NCBI RefSeq assembly: GCF_000196135.1 | Contig: NC_005090.1 | Coordinates: forward strand, 1,002,001 to 1,066,000 | Reading direction: 5' to 3' | DNA from: Wolinella succinogenes DSM 1740 | Lineage (GTDB): Bacteria > Campylobacterota > Campylobacteria > Campylobacterales > Helicobacteraceae | Length of the DNA stretch: 64,000 nt | Shown: in pieces, positions 18,870-29,220 of the stretch | Layout: the number at the start of each line of letters is the position of its first letter | Position numbering within the stretch: position 1 is the first letter of the stretch | Translations under genes and position numbers: made by a program | The notes under the pieces: generated by a model | Databases searched by the model: none | What the model was told of the DNA's origin: nothing | Seen by the model: only the letters and a program-made list of their open reading frames with translations

Positions 18870-19281
18870 GCACGGCTCCTATGTAGAGACTGCAAAAAGA
18901 GTAGCTTGTCTTGAAGTGGAGCGAAGCCTCGCTCTTGGGTTCAAATTTGCCTATTTTGAGGAATTGCGGCGTAGAGATGGTGAAATCTTTCCCCTCGTCG
19001 GAGGCGATGACCTTGGCCACACCCACCACCAAGTTGGAGAGCTCATTGGCCAGATCAATAAGGGTCGCTTCATCAGGCTCTTTTTCACCCAAAAGGCGAT
19101 TGGCGAGGGCTTGCAAAAGAAGAGGGCGGATGATGAGAAAAACGGGAATTCGCTCTCCGCTAGATAGAATCTCAATAGAGGAGATAAAGCCATTTTTCAT
19201 CATTCGCTTGGCTTTTTTGGGAGTCTCCTCCAGCATCTCTTGGATCGACTTGATGAATGCTTTTTCAAGAACCTCGATCAT
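18862..19281 (-). CDS. CheX/CheC-like protein
   Basis: A 139-residue protein with the CheX/CheC fold pattern: an N-terminal helix, then about residues 78-105 reading DLANELSNLVVGVAKVIAS followed by FTISTPQFL, close to the E...N...G helix and ISxPxx strand of that family. CheC, CheX and FliY proteins dephosphorylate CheY-P or sit at the switch. The direct overlap with fliN suggests a role at the motor, perhaps as a split FliY. Catalytic competence is uncertain: the helix keeps E and N. Confidence 0.68.
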   Translation of the reverse strand: MIEVLEKAFIKSIQEMLEETPKKAKRMMKNGFISSIEILSSGERIPVFLIIRPLLLQALANRLLGEKEPDEATLIDLANELSNLVVGVAKVIASDEGKDFTISTPQFLKIGKFEPKSEASLHFKTSYSFCSLYIGAVRG

Positions 19282-19330
19282 GGCGCCCCCACTCCTAAAA
19301 TATTAGAAGTCATTATATCGGATTTATACC

Positions 19331-19978
19331 TCACTTGGGTTTGAAATTTTGTCGGGTTTGGCAGAACTCCGTGAGGAAACACTCCTCGCAGAGCGGTTTT
19401 TGTGCTTTGCAGAGATAGCGACCAAAAAGCACCATCGCCTGATGAAGAGTGGAGAGATCTTTTTTAAAAGCTTTAGAGAGCTCCTCTTCGGTTTGGGCAG
19501 GGGTTTTGGATTTGGCCAGCCCTAGACGATGAGAAACCCTAAAAACATGGGTGTCCACCGCCATAAGATTCTTCTCTAAATACTCAATCAGCACTACATT
19601 GGCGGTCTTTTGACCCACTCCAGGGAGCGCCATAAGAAGCGACTGCTCTAGGGGAATCTCGCCTCCATGCTCTTGGAGAATCTTTTGAGCCATGAGGATT
19701 AGGTTTTTGGCTTTGTTGTTGAAAAAAGAGCAGCTTTGGATGATTTTTTTCACCTCATCAATCTCGGCTAGAGCGAGCGATTCGGGGGTGGGGAAGCGCT
19801 CAAAGAGTGCGGGGGTGATGAGATTGACTCGCTTGTCGGTGCATTGGGCGGAGAGCATGACAGAGACCAAGAGCTCATAAGCATTGCGATAGAGAAGCTC
19901 TGTTTTGGCCTCTTTGTAGTGACCAAGAAAACGATGGCGGATAGTCTCAATCGCCTCTTTGGAGGGTCGCTTAGCCAT
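19331..19978 (-). CDS. nth: Endonuclease III
   Basis: DNA glycosylase/AP lyase for oxidised pyrimidines, 215 residues. It has the helix-hairpin-helix LPGVGQKTANVVL with the catalytic lysine, the catalytic aspartate in AVDTHVFRVSHRLGL, and a C-terminal [4Fe-4S] loop with four cysteines (CKAQKPLCEECFLTEFC). It overlaps the upstream flavoprotein gene by 8 nt. Confidence 0.97.
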   Translation of the reverse strand: MAKRPSKEAIETIRHRFLGHYKEAKTELLYRNAYELLVSVMLSAQCTDKRVNLITPALFERFPTPESLALAEIDEVKKIIQSCSFFNNKAKNLILMAQKILQEHGGEIPLEQSLLMALPGVGQKTANVVLIEYLEKNLMAVDTHVFRVSHRLGLAKSKTPAQTEEELSKAFKKDLSTLHQAMVLFGRYLCKAQKPLCEECFLTEFCQTRQNFKPK

Positions 19979-21155
19979 GAGGGATTCCTTTTGAGGAGGA
20001 TGAGGAGAGTTTTTGGATGATTCCCTGTGCGGCTACATAGGCCGAAGAAAAAGCCCATTGGAGATTGTAACCTCCTAATCTGCCCGTGACATCAAGCACC
20101 TCGCCCGCCCAAAAAACTCCCGAACAAAGGCGACTCTCCATGGTCTTAGGGTCGATTTCCCCAAGAGAGACGCCTCCTAGGGTCACCTCGGCCTTGCTAT
20201 AGCCAAAGTTTCCTGCGGGGGCAAAAGTGTAGGCCATCAGGGCATTCAGCAGGGTGGTTTGGAGGGGGCTTTGGAGGGAATCAAAGGGTCCATCCATGAT
20301 TCCAAGAGCGTCAAGAAGCGCCTTGGTGAAGCGTTTTGGCAAAGGAAGCGAAGAGGAGATGAAACCCTTGGAGCCTTTAAGATAGCGCAAAGGATCAGAC
20401 AAGAAAGAGATCTCAATGCTCCCCTTTTTCCAAAAGAGCGAAGCATCAAGAATCAAGGGACCGCTGATGCCTCGATGGGCAAAGAGCATATCCCCTTGAA
20501 GTGTGTGATTCTCTACTTTGAGGGTGGCAGGAAGAGAGATTCCGCTTAGCTCTTTCATCCACGATTCGCTGCTTTGGAGTGTGAGTCCTACTAGAGCAGG
20601 CTTGAGAGGATTCACCTCGTGTCCCAAAGCTTGCGCGATCTCATAGCCAATCCCGCTTGCTCCAAGCAGGGGATAGCTCATCCCTCCTGTGGCCACCAGC
20701 ACCAAGGTGGCCTCGATGGAGCCTTTGGAGAGCATGATCTTGAAGCGATTCTCGGGAAGCTTGGTGATTCCTTGGATGCGCTCTCCTTTTTTGAAACTCT
20801 GTTTTTGGAGGGAGCGAAGAAGAATCGCCAAGAGCTCTTGGCTATTCTTGGCGCAAAAATATTGGTGATTTTTGACCTTGACATAGGAGAGCCCCTCGCT
20901 CTCTAGCCACGCTAGAAGTTCTTTGGGACCAAAGCGATCCAATGCCTCTTGAATGAATCGCTCCTCCCCCACAAAATGTTCGGTGCCTACATATTCGTTA
21001 GTAAAGTTGCACCTACCTCCTCCACTGACTCGAAGTTTTTTACCTGCCTCTAGATTGGAATCAATCAAGCAGACGCTCAAGCCCTCTAGCCACCTAGCGG
21101 CAAAAAGTCCGCTCGCCCCTGCGCCCAAAATAGCCACATCAAAGCGTTCTCTCAT
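19971..21155 (-). CDS. HI0933-family flavoprotein (NAD(P)/FAD-dependent oxidoreductase)
   Basis: A 394-residue FAD protein of the HI0933/BaiN family. The N-terminal dinucleotide fold is DVAILGAGASGLFAARWLEG. The second family motif is KLRVSGGGRCNFTN, and the C-terminus has AGEVLDVTGRLGGYNLQWAF. Family members bind FAD; physiological substrates are mostly unknown. It overlaps nth at its 3' end and the AsmA-like gene by 4 nt at its 5' end, so the three are one transcription unit. Confidence 0.92.
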   Translation of the reverse strand: MRERFDVAILGAGASGLFAARWLEGLSVCLIDSNLEAGKKLRVSGGGRCNFTNEYVGTEHFVGEERFIQEALDRFGPKELLAWLESEGLSYVKVKNHQYFCAKNSQELLAILLRSLQKQSFKKGERIQGITKLPENRFKIMLSKGSIEATLVLVATGGMSYPLLGASGIGYEIAQALGHEVNPLKPALVGLTLQSSESWMKELSGISLPATLKVENHTLQGDMLFAHRGISGPLILDASLFWKKGSIEISFLSDPLRYLKGSKGFISSSLPLPKRFTKALLDALGIMDGPFDSLQSPLQTTLLNALMAYTFAPAGNFGYSKAEVTLGGVSLGEIDPKTMESRLCSGVFWAGEVLDVTGRLGGYNLQWAFSSAYVAAQGIIQKLSSSSSKGIPHG

Positions 21156-23728
21156 TCTCCAAAGAGCCTCAAAGGGGTTTTGATGAGACGTTCTAAAATA
21201 TTTAGAGGAGCTTTGAGGGTGTCCTGGGCAAGGTTGGTCTGTGCAATGGGCTTATCTAGCGTGCCTGTAAGGGTGACCTCGGTGGAGAGGGAACCATCTT
21301 CTCCCATGATGATGTAGCCAAGCAAGGGGATGTTGCTCACGATGGTGCCAAGGGATTTGAGGGTCTTGAAACGGGTTTGAAACTCAATCTGTGAGCTCTC
21401 CAGCTCAATGACACCAGAGCCTTCGCTATCAATGGAGGTTCCATGAAGCAAGAAGCGCTCAACCACTGCGTAACGATCATTGATTCCAATCTCTGCCTCC
21501 CCTTGTTTGATCGCATACCCCTCAGCGCTAAATCCAGGGGCTTTGAAGATGAGCAGAGAGGGGATCGAATCAATGAGGGCGATCACATTTTGGAGGGTGT
21601 TAAGGTTTTTAAGCGTGGTGTCCCAAATGAAGCTCTTGCCCTTAAAGACTCCGCCTCCATACTCGCCGATGAGATCAAATCTCCCGCCTGAGGCGATCTC
21701 TTTGTTGAAAAAGGTGTTCACAAACTCATCATTGAAATGGCGTGCTTCGATTTTGAGCCGTTTGTTTTGGAGGTTGGCTTTGAGGGTACCATTTTTATAG
21801 GAGAGGGTGGCGCTGATGTTCTCTTTGCCTTTGAGAGTGGCTTTGAGTCTATTAGAGAGGATTCGCTTCCCTTTGTAGATCAGATGGAGATTTTCCCCCG
21901 TGATTTCAGTCTCACTCTTTTTTGATTCCGACTCTTTGGGGTTTGATTCTTCGATGAGAGGAATATCATAATCTCTCAAGAAGAGCTTCGCCTTATCTAA
22001 AATCTCTAGGCGAAGACGCCCATCTAGGGAGGAGATTTGGGTGGAGCTAGGGCTGGTTTGTCCTTCGATCTCTAGCGACTCCACAGGGGTTCCATCGCGC
22101 TCAGCCAAGGGATAGGAGAGCCCTTGGAGGCTGGCTTGGAGGGAGAAGCGCTCAAAATCTTTGGTCTCTAGGTTGACCCATCCCGCGCGAATAGATTCTT
22201 CTTGAAGAAGCCTAGAATAGGGGTAGAGTAGGGCGAGATTTTGGGCTTGGATGCGGTGAAGCCTCTCTCCAAACACAAGACGTGTCTCTAAAGTGGGAAG
22301 GCGCAGAGGAATCTCAGCGCTCTTGTAATCGGCGCTAAAGGGAATCTCGATGCCCTTGATGCGGAGAATCTCGCCTCTATCTCCAATAGAAAAGTCAAGA
22401 ATATGAGCCTTTCCTTCGATGAGCTCTTGGCGTGTATCGATGCTAAAGGCGAGCTCTGAGTCAAGAAAATTGCCAATTTTGATTCTCGAGGGAAGAATCT
22501 CAATGAGTGAATTGACCAGCTTCACGCTCGCCTCTTGGGCATAAAAGTCGAGACGATTGAGAGAGAAGTTGGATTTTTTGGTCTCAAAATAGCCGATGGC
22601 CTCCGTCTCGTAGTCGTTAAGATCGACCTCTAATTTGAGTTTAGCCAGCGTGGTGGAATCTTTTTGATGCAAAGGAAGCTTGATTTTATAGGCTTTGAGA
22701 ACCTTATGGATGCGCTCATCTAGCACCGCTTCGGTTTTGATGAGGAGATCAAGCCAAGGCTTCTCCCCCCAAATATCTCGCAATCCCACCTGACTCCCCT
22801 CTAGGGAGAAACCCTCAAAGCTTGGCTCATAGAGCTCAAAACTCACACCGCGTTCATCATAGATTACGCTCACGCCACGCCCATGGAGCGGGGGGAGGTC
22901 AGGATGGAAGGTGACTTCTGGGGAGGCAATCTCTAGTCGTGCTTTAAGGCGTTTCTCAATCGATTCTAAAATCGCCTTCTCGTTAAGCTCACTATCAAAA
23001 GAGAAGGAGGCGAGTTCCATGCCAGGGGAGTGAATGTTGTCATAGAGCCACGCACGAATGTTAGGATTTTCAATCTCAACGACATCTTTGAGGAATCGCA
23101 GAGAATCAAAAGGGAGGCTCTCGCCCTCTAGATGGAGGCGCTTGAAGTCGCTCTCTCCACGCACATTGAGATGAATAGCCGAATCGATGGAGAGCATCCC
23201 CTCCAAGGTGAGATGATTTTTGAGCACCCCGTAGTCGGCTTTGCCTATAAAGCGCGCCTTATAGGGTTTGTAGAGAATCTCTTGGATTTGGGCAAGTACA
23301 TGACCTTTCTGTTCATCTAGCGTGATGGAAGCATAGAGGTCAGGGAGGCTCAGCTCATAGCGCTCTCCCCTAAAAAGCAACGAGCCTTGATTCTCCCCTA
23401 AAATCACCTCCTTGAGGTGAATCTCTTGAAAGTAGCCTAGAAGAAGTTTCGTGTTTTTGATCCAACCGAGAATCTCGCTAAGGTCAGAGCTCTCTTGTGA
23501 TGCGGGAGAGTCCAGAAGAGGGGTAAGGTTGAGCGAATCAAGGCGCAGAATGAGCTTTTTATCTAAGCTAAGATAAAATCCGCGCATTTCAATGGAGGCG
23601 ACTCGAAGTTTTGGAATCTCGATTCCGTTATGGAGCACTCGAAAAAATCCCCACAGCAAGGCGATCATGAAGAGGACAAGGATTATTGCTTTATACACGT
23701 TTTTGGAACTGATTTTAATCTTTTTCAT
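21152..23728 (-). CDS. AsmA/YhdP-like large periplasmic protein
   Basis: An 858-residue protein with one N-terminal membrane anchor (about residues 12-31, [17 protein letters not shown]) and a long beta-rich periplasmic part. The C-terminal region (NLNTLQNVIALIDSIPSLL, then PLLGYIIMGEDGSLSTEVTLTGTLDKP) is characteristic of the YhdP/DUF3971 branch of AsmA-like bridge proteins, which are tied to lipid transport between the membranes. The start codon at 23,726-23,728 makes its first 20 codons overlap the 5' end of mltG on the other strand. Confidence 0.85.
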   Translation of the reverse strand: MKKIKISSKNVYKAIILVLFMIALLWGFFRVLHNGIEIPKLRVASIEMRGFYLSLDKKLILRLDSLNLTPLLDSPASQESSDLSEILGWIKNTKLLLGYFQEIHLKEVILGENQGSLLFRGERYELSLPDLYASITLDEQKGHVLAQIQEILYKPYKARFIGKADYGVLKNHLTLEGMLSIDSAIHLNVRGESDFKRLHLEGESLPFDSLRFLKDVVEIENPNIRAWLYDNIHSPGMELASFSFDSELNEKAILESIEKRLKARLEIASPEVTFHPDLPPLHGRGVSVIYDERGVSFELYEPSFEGFSLEGSQVGLRDIWGEKPWLDLLIKTEAVLDERIHKVLKAYKIKLPLHQKDSTTLAKLKLEVDLNDYETEAIGYFETKKSNFSLNRLDFYAQEASVKLVNSLIEILPSRIKIGNFLDSELAFSIDTRQELIEGKAHILDFSIGDRGEILRIKGIEIPFSADYKSAEIPLRLPTLETRLVFGERLHRIQAQNLALLYPYSRLLQEESIRAGWVNLETKDFERFSLQASLQGLSYPLAERDGTPVESLEIEGQTSPSSTQISSLDGRLRLEILDKAKLFLRDYDIPLIEESNPKESESKKSETEITGENLHLIYKGKRILSNRLKATLKGKENISATLSYKNGTLKANLQNKRLKIEARHFNDEFVNTFFNKEIASGGRFDLIGEYGGGVFKGKSFIWDTTLKNLNTLQNVIALIDSIPSLLIFKAPGFSAEGYAIKQGEAEIGINDRYAVVERFLLHGTSIDSEGSGVIELESSQIEFQTRFKTLKSLGTIVSNIPLLGYIIMGEDGSLSTEVTLTGTLDKPIAQTNLAQDTLKAPLNILERLIKTPLRLFGE

Positions 23729-24599
23729 GGCCCTGTCGTATCACCTAGCTCAACCGATGCTCTCTAGCAACGTCATTTTTTTGCCCAAAGGCGGTGTGAA
23801 TGAGATTATAACACACCTCTCCCGCAATCACTTTCAGGTCACGCGTGTGGATGGCTGGGTGATTAGGGCGATGGGCTACCCCCAGAGTGGCTGGATTGAT
23901 ATTCATGCCAATCTTCTCTCTCGGGGTGATTTCCTCTATCGCCTCACCAAGGCCAAAGCTGCCATGAAAGAGGCAACTCTCATCCCCGGAGAGACGCTCC
24001 ACTTTTTTATCTTGGATCTGGCTCAAAACTTTTCACTCTCCCCACTTAAGCTCAAAGAGGCTTATCACCGCTATGCGCCCCATCCTGAGGGGGTAATTTT
24101 GGCGGACACTTATAAGATTCCTTTGGGAATCTCTGAGGAGCATTTGATGTATTATTTGGTCAATCACTCCTTAAGAGAGCACCAAAAACTCTCCAAAAAG
24201 ATTTTAGGGGTCTATGATGAGGTGCAGTGGTTCAAATATATCACGATTGCCTCCATTATCCAAAAAGAGGCAGCCAACATCGAAGAGATGCCGCTGGTCT
24301 CAGCCGTGATTCGCAATCGACTCAAAAAGCGAATGCGGCTTCAGATGGATGGGACGCTCAACTATGGTGAATTTTCTCGCACCAAGGTGACTCCTGAGAT
24401 GATTCGCCAAGATAGTTCCCCTTATAATACCTATAAGATTGAGGGGATTCCTCCCTACCCAGTAGGAAGTGTAGGATTTGACGCTATCAAGGCGGCTATA
24501 TTCCCTGCAGATGTGGACTATCTCTATTTTGTGCGCAACAAAAAAGGGACTCACACTTTCACCAACAATTACGAAACACACCTTAAGAATATTAAATGA
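23667..24599 (+). CDS. mltG: Endolytic murein transglycosylase MltG
   Basis: Membrane-anchored lytic transglycosylase that cuts nascent glycan strands, 310 residues. I chose ATG 23667, six bases after AAGG, because it supplies the expected single anchor ([22 protein letters not shown]). A LysM-like segment and the YceG domain follow, with the catalytic glutamate in [16 protein letters not shown] and the conserved MDGTLNY. The first 62 bp lie over the N-terminal codons of the divergent AsmA-like gene. Downstream is mdh; mltG just before a TCA/oor cluster matches H. pylori order as I recall it. Confidence 0.93.
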   Translation: MKRTRIIALYTFLELILIFFMALSYHLAQPMLSSNVIFLPKGGVNEIITHLSRNHFQVTRVDGWVIRAMGYPQSGWIDIHANLLSRGDFLYRLTKAKAAMKEATLIPGETLHFFILDLAQNFSLSPLKLKEAYHRYAPHPEGVILADTYKIPLGISEEHLMYYLVNHSLREHQKLSKKILGVYDEVQWFKYITIASIIQKEAANIEEMPLVSAVIRNRLKKRMRLQMDGTLNYGEFSRTKVTPEMIRQDSSPYNTYKIEGIPPYPVGSVGFDAIKAAIFPADVDYLYFVRNKKGTHTFTNNYETHLKNIK

Positions 24600-24675
24600 A
24601 AATTTGAAAAATAAAGTAGTTTGTAAGGCTTTTTCGACAAGACTAACGACAAATATCCATGAAGGGGCAAAATCA

Positions 24676-25638
24676 TTGAATAAGAATAAGCGAGTGGGAA
24701 TCATCGGGGCGGGTCATGTGGGATCAACCGTCGCCTTTATCTTGGCGACTCAAGGGATTTGTCAAGAGATTATCATCAAAGATCTCAACCTCGACACCGC
24801 CAGAGGAATCGCCCTGGATATGGGTCACGCCGCCTCGGCGACGAAGACTCACACCATCGTGCGTGTTGCCAATGAACCCTCGGATTTGCGAGGGTGCGAT
24901 GTGGTGGTTTTTTGTGCAGGCTCTCCAAGACAGCCTGGGATGAGTCGCGATGATCTTTTATTGGCCAATGCCAAGGTGATTCGTACCGTTTTATCTGAAG
25001 TGAAGCCCTACATCCAAGAGAGCGTTTTGGTGATGGTCTCCAATCCGCTGGATGCCATGGTTTATACAGCGATTAAAGAGAGCGGGCTCTCTCCTTTGCA
25101 GGTGTTGGGAATGGCAGGAATCCTAGATAGCGCCCGAATGGCCTCCTTTATCTTTGAGAAACTCGGCTATGGAAGCGATCAGATTGTGGCCTCAGTGATG
25201 GGGGGACATGGAGATGATATGGTGCCCTTGCCTCGCTATAGTAATGTCGCAGGGGTTCCTATCACGGAGCTTCTTGAGCCTCAAGAGATTGAAGAGATCA
25301 TCCATCGCACCCGAAACGCAGGAGCAGAGATTGTAGGCTATCTCAAAAAAGGCTCTGCCTATTTTGCTCCCGCCAAATCGACCGCGATTATGGTTGAGGC
25401 AATTTTGAAAAACTCTCATCAGGTTTTTCCCTGCTCGGTGCTTTTGCAGGGCGAGTATGGCTACAGCGATGTGGTGGGGGGTGTGCCCGTGAAGCTTGGC
25501 AGTCGAGGGGTCTGTGAGATCATTGAACTTGAGCTTCTTCATGAGGAGAGAGAGCGCTTTGACCAGTCGATCCAGTCGGTTAAAAGTCTCATTGATGCCC
25601 TCTATCACCACGCCTTTTTTGTTTCTAGTCGTCCCTAG
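24676..25638 (+). CDS. mdh: Malate dehydrogenase
   Basis: NAD-dependent malate/lactate dehydrogenase family, 320 residues. Longer upstream readings are possible, but TTG 24676 follows AAGGGG and gives [21 protein letters not shown], the Rossmann motif at the usual place. Other motifs are [14 protein letters not shown] and the active-site region [19 protein letters not shown] with the catalytic histidine. The first arginine of the mobile loop (R in PRQPGMSR) favours malate over lactate. It begins the TCA operon mdh-sucC-sucD-oorDABC, the order known from C. jejuni. Confidence 0.94.
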
Positions 25639-25668
25639 ATCCCTTAAAACAAGGAGAGAGTTGAGCGT

Positions 25669-26847
25669 ATGAATATTCATGAGTATCAGGCAAAAGCCCT
25701 TTTGGCGCAATATGGGGTGGGAATTCCTAGGGGTGGAGTGGCGGAAACGCCTGCTGAGGCGACCGTCATCGCTCAGAGACTTGGGGGCGAGATTTGGGCG
25801 ATCAAGGCCCAGATTCACGCTGGAGGTCGAGGCAAAGCAGGCGGGGTGAAGCTCGCCAAAACTCCCGAAGAGGCAGGGGAGATCGCTAAAGCGATGCTAG
25901 GCTCAAGACTCATCACACACCAAACCTCGCTTGAGGGGAAAGAGGTGCACAAGGTTTATGTCGAAGAGGGGTTGGGAATTGAACGAGAGTATTATCTGGG
26001 AATCGTTCTAGATCGTTCTTTGGAGATGCCTGTGATCATGGCGAGCCGCCAAGGGGGCGTGGATATTGAAGAGGTGGCCAAAAATAGTCCTAATGAGATC
26101 ATCAAGGTGGCGGTTGATCCTATGATTGGATTTCGTCCTTTTCATGGGCGCAAACTCGCTTTTGCTCTAGGGCTTGCTAAAGAGCAGGTGGGACTTTTTG
26201 TCGATTTTTGCACTTCGCTCTTTCGACTCTATGTTCAAAAAGATGCAGAGATTGTCGAGATCAACCCTCTTGTTTTCACCTCCTGTAAGCGATTTGTGGC
26301 GCTTGATGCCAAAATCTCCTTTGATAACAACGCCCTCTATCGGCACCCAGAGATTGTTGCGATGCGTGATTTAAGCGAAGAGGAATCGAGCGAAATTGAG
26401 GCAGGCGAATACAATCTTAACTATGTGAAGCTTCAGGGGAATGTCGGCTGTATGGTTAATGGTGCTGGCTTGGCGATGGCTACAATGGATATCATCAAGC
26501 ATGAAGGGGGAGAGCCTGCCAACTTCTTGGATGTGGGCGGGGGCGCGAAGCCTGAGACGGTGGCCAAAGGTTTTGAGATCATTCTTAAAGACCCCAATGT
26601 CAAGGCGATTTTCGTCAATATTTTTGGAGGAATCGTGCGCTGCGATCGCGTGGCCAATGGAATCTTGGAGGCGGCCAAGATTGTTCATGTCTCCGTCCCT
26701 GTAGTGGTGAGGCTTGATGGCACCAACGCCAAAGAGGCCAAAGAGATATTAGAGCAGGCCAATATCCCTAATATTTTCGCCGCTCCTTCGCTTGAGGGTG
26801 GAGCGAAAAAAGCCGTGGAGCTAGCTTGTCAAGGAGGTGCTTCATGA
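25669..26847 (+). CDS. sucC: Succinyl-CoA synthetase beta subunit
   Basis: ADP-forming succinyl-CoA ligase, ATP-grasp subunit, 392 residues. Motifs are the N-terminal [17 protein letters not shown], the nucleotide loop [14 protein letters not shown], and the phosphohistidine-contacting [18 protein letters not shown] with NFLDVGGGA. The stop overlaps the sucD start by ATGA, so the two subunits are translated together. Confidence 0.97.
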   Translation: MNIHEYQAKALLAQYGVGIPRGGVAETPAEATVIAQRLGGEIWAIKAQIHAGGRGKAGGVKLAKTPEEAGEIAKAMLGSRLITHQTSLEGKEVHKVYVEEGLGIEREYYLGIVLDRSLEMPVIMASRQGGVDIEEVAKNSPNEIIKVAVDPMIGFRPFHGRKLAFALGLAKEQVGLFVDFCTSLFRLYVQKDAEIVEINPLVFTSCKRFVALDAKISFDNNALYRHPEIVAMRDLSEEESSEIEAGEYNLNYVKLQGNVGCMVNGAGLAMATMDIIKHEGGEPANFLDVGGGAKPETVAKGFEIILKDPNVKAIFVNIFGGIVRCDRVANGILEAAKIVHVSVPVVVRLDGTNAKEAKEILEQANIPNIFAAPSLEGGAKKAVELACQGGAS

Positions 26848-27728
26848 GCATTTTGATCAACAAAGAGACTCGCGTGATTGTGCAGGGATTCACAGGCAAA
26901 GAGGGGACGTTTCACTCAGAACAGTGCCTCGCCTATGGAACACAAATCCTAGGGGGCGTGACTCCGGGCAAAGGAGGTAGCACTCATTTGGGTCTGCCCG
27001 TTTTTGATACGGTCGAGGAGGCGGTGAGAGAGACGGGAGCGTGGGCGAGCATGGTCTTTGTTCCTCCTGCTTTTGTCGCGGATGCAGTGATGGAGGCGGC
27101 CTCTTCAGGAATCAAGCTTGCGGTGGTGATCACCGAAGGAGCTCCCATCAAGGATATGGTAGTGGCCAAGCGATACGCCCAAAAATGTGGGATGGAGATC
27201 ATTGGACCTAACTGTCCCGGAATCATCACGAGTGAAGAGTGCAAGATCGGAATCATGCCCGGTTCGATTTTTAAAAGTGGTTCTATCGGACTCATCAGCA
27301 AGTCGGGCACTCTCACCTACGAGGCTAGCCATCAGATTGTCCAAGCAGGCTTTGGAATCTCCACAGCGATAGGAATCGGGGGTGATCCTGTGATTGGTCT
27401 AGGCTACAAAGAGCTTTTGGATCGTTTCGAAAAGGATGAAAAGACCGAAGCGATCGTCCTCATCGGAGAGATTGGAGGGACGCTAGAGATTGAGGCGGCC
27501 TCCTTTATCAAAGAGAGGGTGAAAAAGCCTGTGGTTGCCTTCATCGCGGGTCAAACCGCTCCCAAAGGAAAGCGCATGGGTCATGCGGGTGCGATTGTGA
27601 GCGGCGGGAGTGGGAGCGCAAAGGAGAAGATGGATGCCCTAAGAGAGGCGGGTGTTAGGGTCATAGAGAGTCCCGCAGACATTGGCAAGGCGATCGTCTC
27701 GCTTCTTCATCCCGCTCAAACACTCTAG
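26844..27728 (+). CDS. sucD: Succinyl-CoA synthetase alpha subunit
   Basis: CoA-binding and phosphorylated subunit, 294 residues from ATG 26844 after AAGGAGG. The CoA site is near [15 protein letters not shown]. The phosphorylated histidine is in [33 protein letters not shown] is also typical. Together with the 2-oxoglutarate:acceptor oxidoreductase just downstream it takes 2-oxoglutarate to succinate. Confidence 0.97.
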   Translation: MSILINKETRVIVQGFTGKEGTFHSEQCLAYGTQILGGVTPGKGGSTHLGLPVFDTVEEAVRETGAWASMVFVPPAFVADAVMEAASSGIKLAVVITEGAPIKDMVVAKRYAQKCGMEIIGPNCPGIITSEECKIGIMPGSIFKSGSIGLISKSGTLTYEASHQIVQAGFGISTAIGIGGDPVIGLGYKELLDRFEKDEKTEAIVLIGEIGGTLEIEAASFIKERVKKPVVAFIAGQTAPKGKRMGHAGAIVSGGSGSAKEKMDALREAGVRVIESPADIGKAIVSLLHPAQTL

Positions 27729-27774
27729 AGTTTGTTTAGATATTTAGGTCAATTTTAAAGAATAGGAAAACATC

Positions 27775-28098
27775 ATGGCAAAAATCAATGCTCCAGCCAA
27801 CACTCCTGTATGGGTGGATGAGAGTCGCTGTAAGGCCTGTGATCTCTGTGTCTCGCTCTGTCCGAGTGGAACATTAGCGATGAAGGCTGATTCTAAACGA
27901 GTGCTTGGCAAGATGATCGCCATCACCCACCCTGAAAGCTGTATCGGCTGTGGTGAGTGCGAGCTTCACTGTCCCGATTTTGCGATTTATGTAGCCGATC
28001 GATTAGAGTATAAATTTGCCAAATTGAGCGAAGAATCCAAGGCAAGAGCGGAGAAAATCAAACAAAATCGCTTCATGGCGTTAGAGGAAGTAAAATGA
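27775..28098 (+). CDS. oorD: 2-oxoglutarate:acceptor oxidoreductase, delta (ferredoxin-like) subunit
   Basis: A 107-residue electron-transfer subunit with two [4Fe-4S] motifs: CKACDLCVSLCP and CIGCGECELHCP. It accepts electrons from the TPP subunit of the OOR complex and passes them to ferredoxin, flavodoxin or quinone. It starts the oorDABC block, preceded by a 46-bp AT-rich gap, and overlaps oorA by ATGA. Confidence 0.95.
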   Translation: MAKINAPANTPVWVDESRCKACDLCVSLCPSGTLAMKADSKRVLGKMIAITHPESCIGCGECELHCPDFAIYVADRLEYKFAKLSEESKARAEKIKQNRFMALEEVK

Positions 28099-29219
28099 GA
28101 GAGCTGATTTCAAGCGGCAATGAGCTCGCTGCGCTGGCGGCGATTGATGCAGGATGTCGATTCTTTGGAGGTTACCCTATCACTCCTTCAAGCGAAGTGG
28201 CGCACGAAATGAGCGTGATGCTTCCGCAAGTGGGAGGAACATTCATTCAAATGGAGGATGAGATCGCGGGAATCTCGGTGGCTCTTGGTGCTTCCATGAG
28301 TGGAAAAAAAGCAATGACCGCGACTTCGGGTCCTGGACTCTCGCTCAAAGCAGAGCAGATTGGACTCTCCTTTATGGCGGAGGTTCCCCTAGTGATTGTC
28401 AATGTCATGCGAGGAGGTCCCTCCACGGGTCTCCCCACAAGAGTGGCGCAAGGGGATGTTAATTTTGTCAAGAATCCCACCCATGGTGATTTCAAATCTA
28501 TCGCCCTCTGCCCTGGAAGCCTTGAAGAGGCTTACACGGAGACGGTACGGGCGTTTAATTTGGCTGAAGAGTTCATGACTCCCGTCTTTTTACTCCTTGA
28601 TGAGACATTGGGGCATATGTATGGAAAGGCGGAGATTCCAAATCTAGAAGAGATTGAGCGCAAAGTAAAGAATCGCCGTGTTTTTGAGGGGGACCCTAAG
28701 GATTATAAGCCCTATGGTCAGCCCCAAGATGAGCCGGCGATTCTCAATCCCTTTTTTCAGGGGTATCGTTATCATGTCACAGGACTCCACCATGGAGCGA
28801 TGGGATTTCCTACGGAGGATGAGAAGCAGTGCCAAGCTCTCATCGAACGGCTCTTCAGCAAGATTGAAGCGCATGAGGATCGAATCAAATCTTATGAAGA
28901 ATATAAGCTAGAGGACGCGGAGATTCTACTGATTGCCTATGGGTCTGTCTCTAGAAGCGCTAAAGAGGCCATCGATCGCTTGAGGGAGGGGGGGCTCAAG
29001 GTGGGGCTCTTTAGGCCCATTACGCTTTGGCCTTCTCCTGCTAGAGAGCTGGAGGAGCTAGGAAAGCGCTTTGAGAAGGTGTTGGTGGCGGAGCTCAACA
29101 TGGGGCAGTATAAAGAGGAGATTGAGCGAAGCATGAAAAAAGAGGTGAGATTCTTTGGCAAGGCCAATGGTCGAGCGATTTCGCCCGCTGAAATCATCCA
29201 AAGCGTCAAGGAGCTATAA
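28095..29219 (+). CDS. oorA: 2-oxoglutarate:acceptor oxidoreductase, alpha subunit
   Basis: The 374-residue subunit carrying the pyrimidine-binding domain of the OOR enzyme (oxidative decarboxylation of 2-oxoglutarate to succinyl-CoA). The N-terminal FFGGYPITPSSEVAHEM, the glutamate in FIQMEDEIAGISVALGASM and the TSGPGLSLKAEQIGL block are standard for the family. The transketolase C-like domain begins at about residue 275 (AEILLIAYGSVSRSAKEA). Oxygen-sensitive OOR replaces 2-oxoglutarate dehydrogenase in epsilonproteobacteria. Confidence 0.96.
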   Translation: MRELISSGNELAALAAIDAGCRFFGGYPITPSSEVAHEMSVMLPQVGGTFIQMEDEIAGISVALGASMSGKKAMTATSGPGLSLKAEQIGLSFMAEVPLVIVNVMRGGPSTGLPTRVAQGDVNFVKNPTHGDFKSIALCPGSLEEAYTETVRAFNLAEEFMTPVFLLLDETLGHMYGKAEIPNLEEIERKVKNRRVFEGDPKDYKPYGQPQDEPAILNPFFQGYRYHVTGLHHGAMGFPTEDEKQCQALIERLFSKIEAHEDRIKSYEEYKLEDAEILLIAYGSVSRSAKEAIDRLREGGLKVGLFRPITLWPSPARELEELGKRFEKVLVAELNMGQYKEEIERSMKKEVRFFGKANGRAISPAEIIQSVKEL

Positions 29220-29220
29220 G

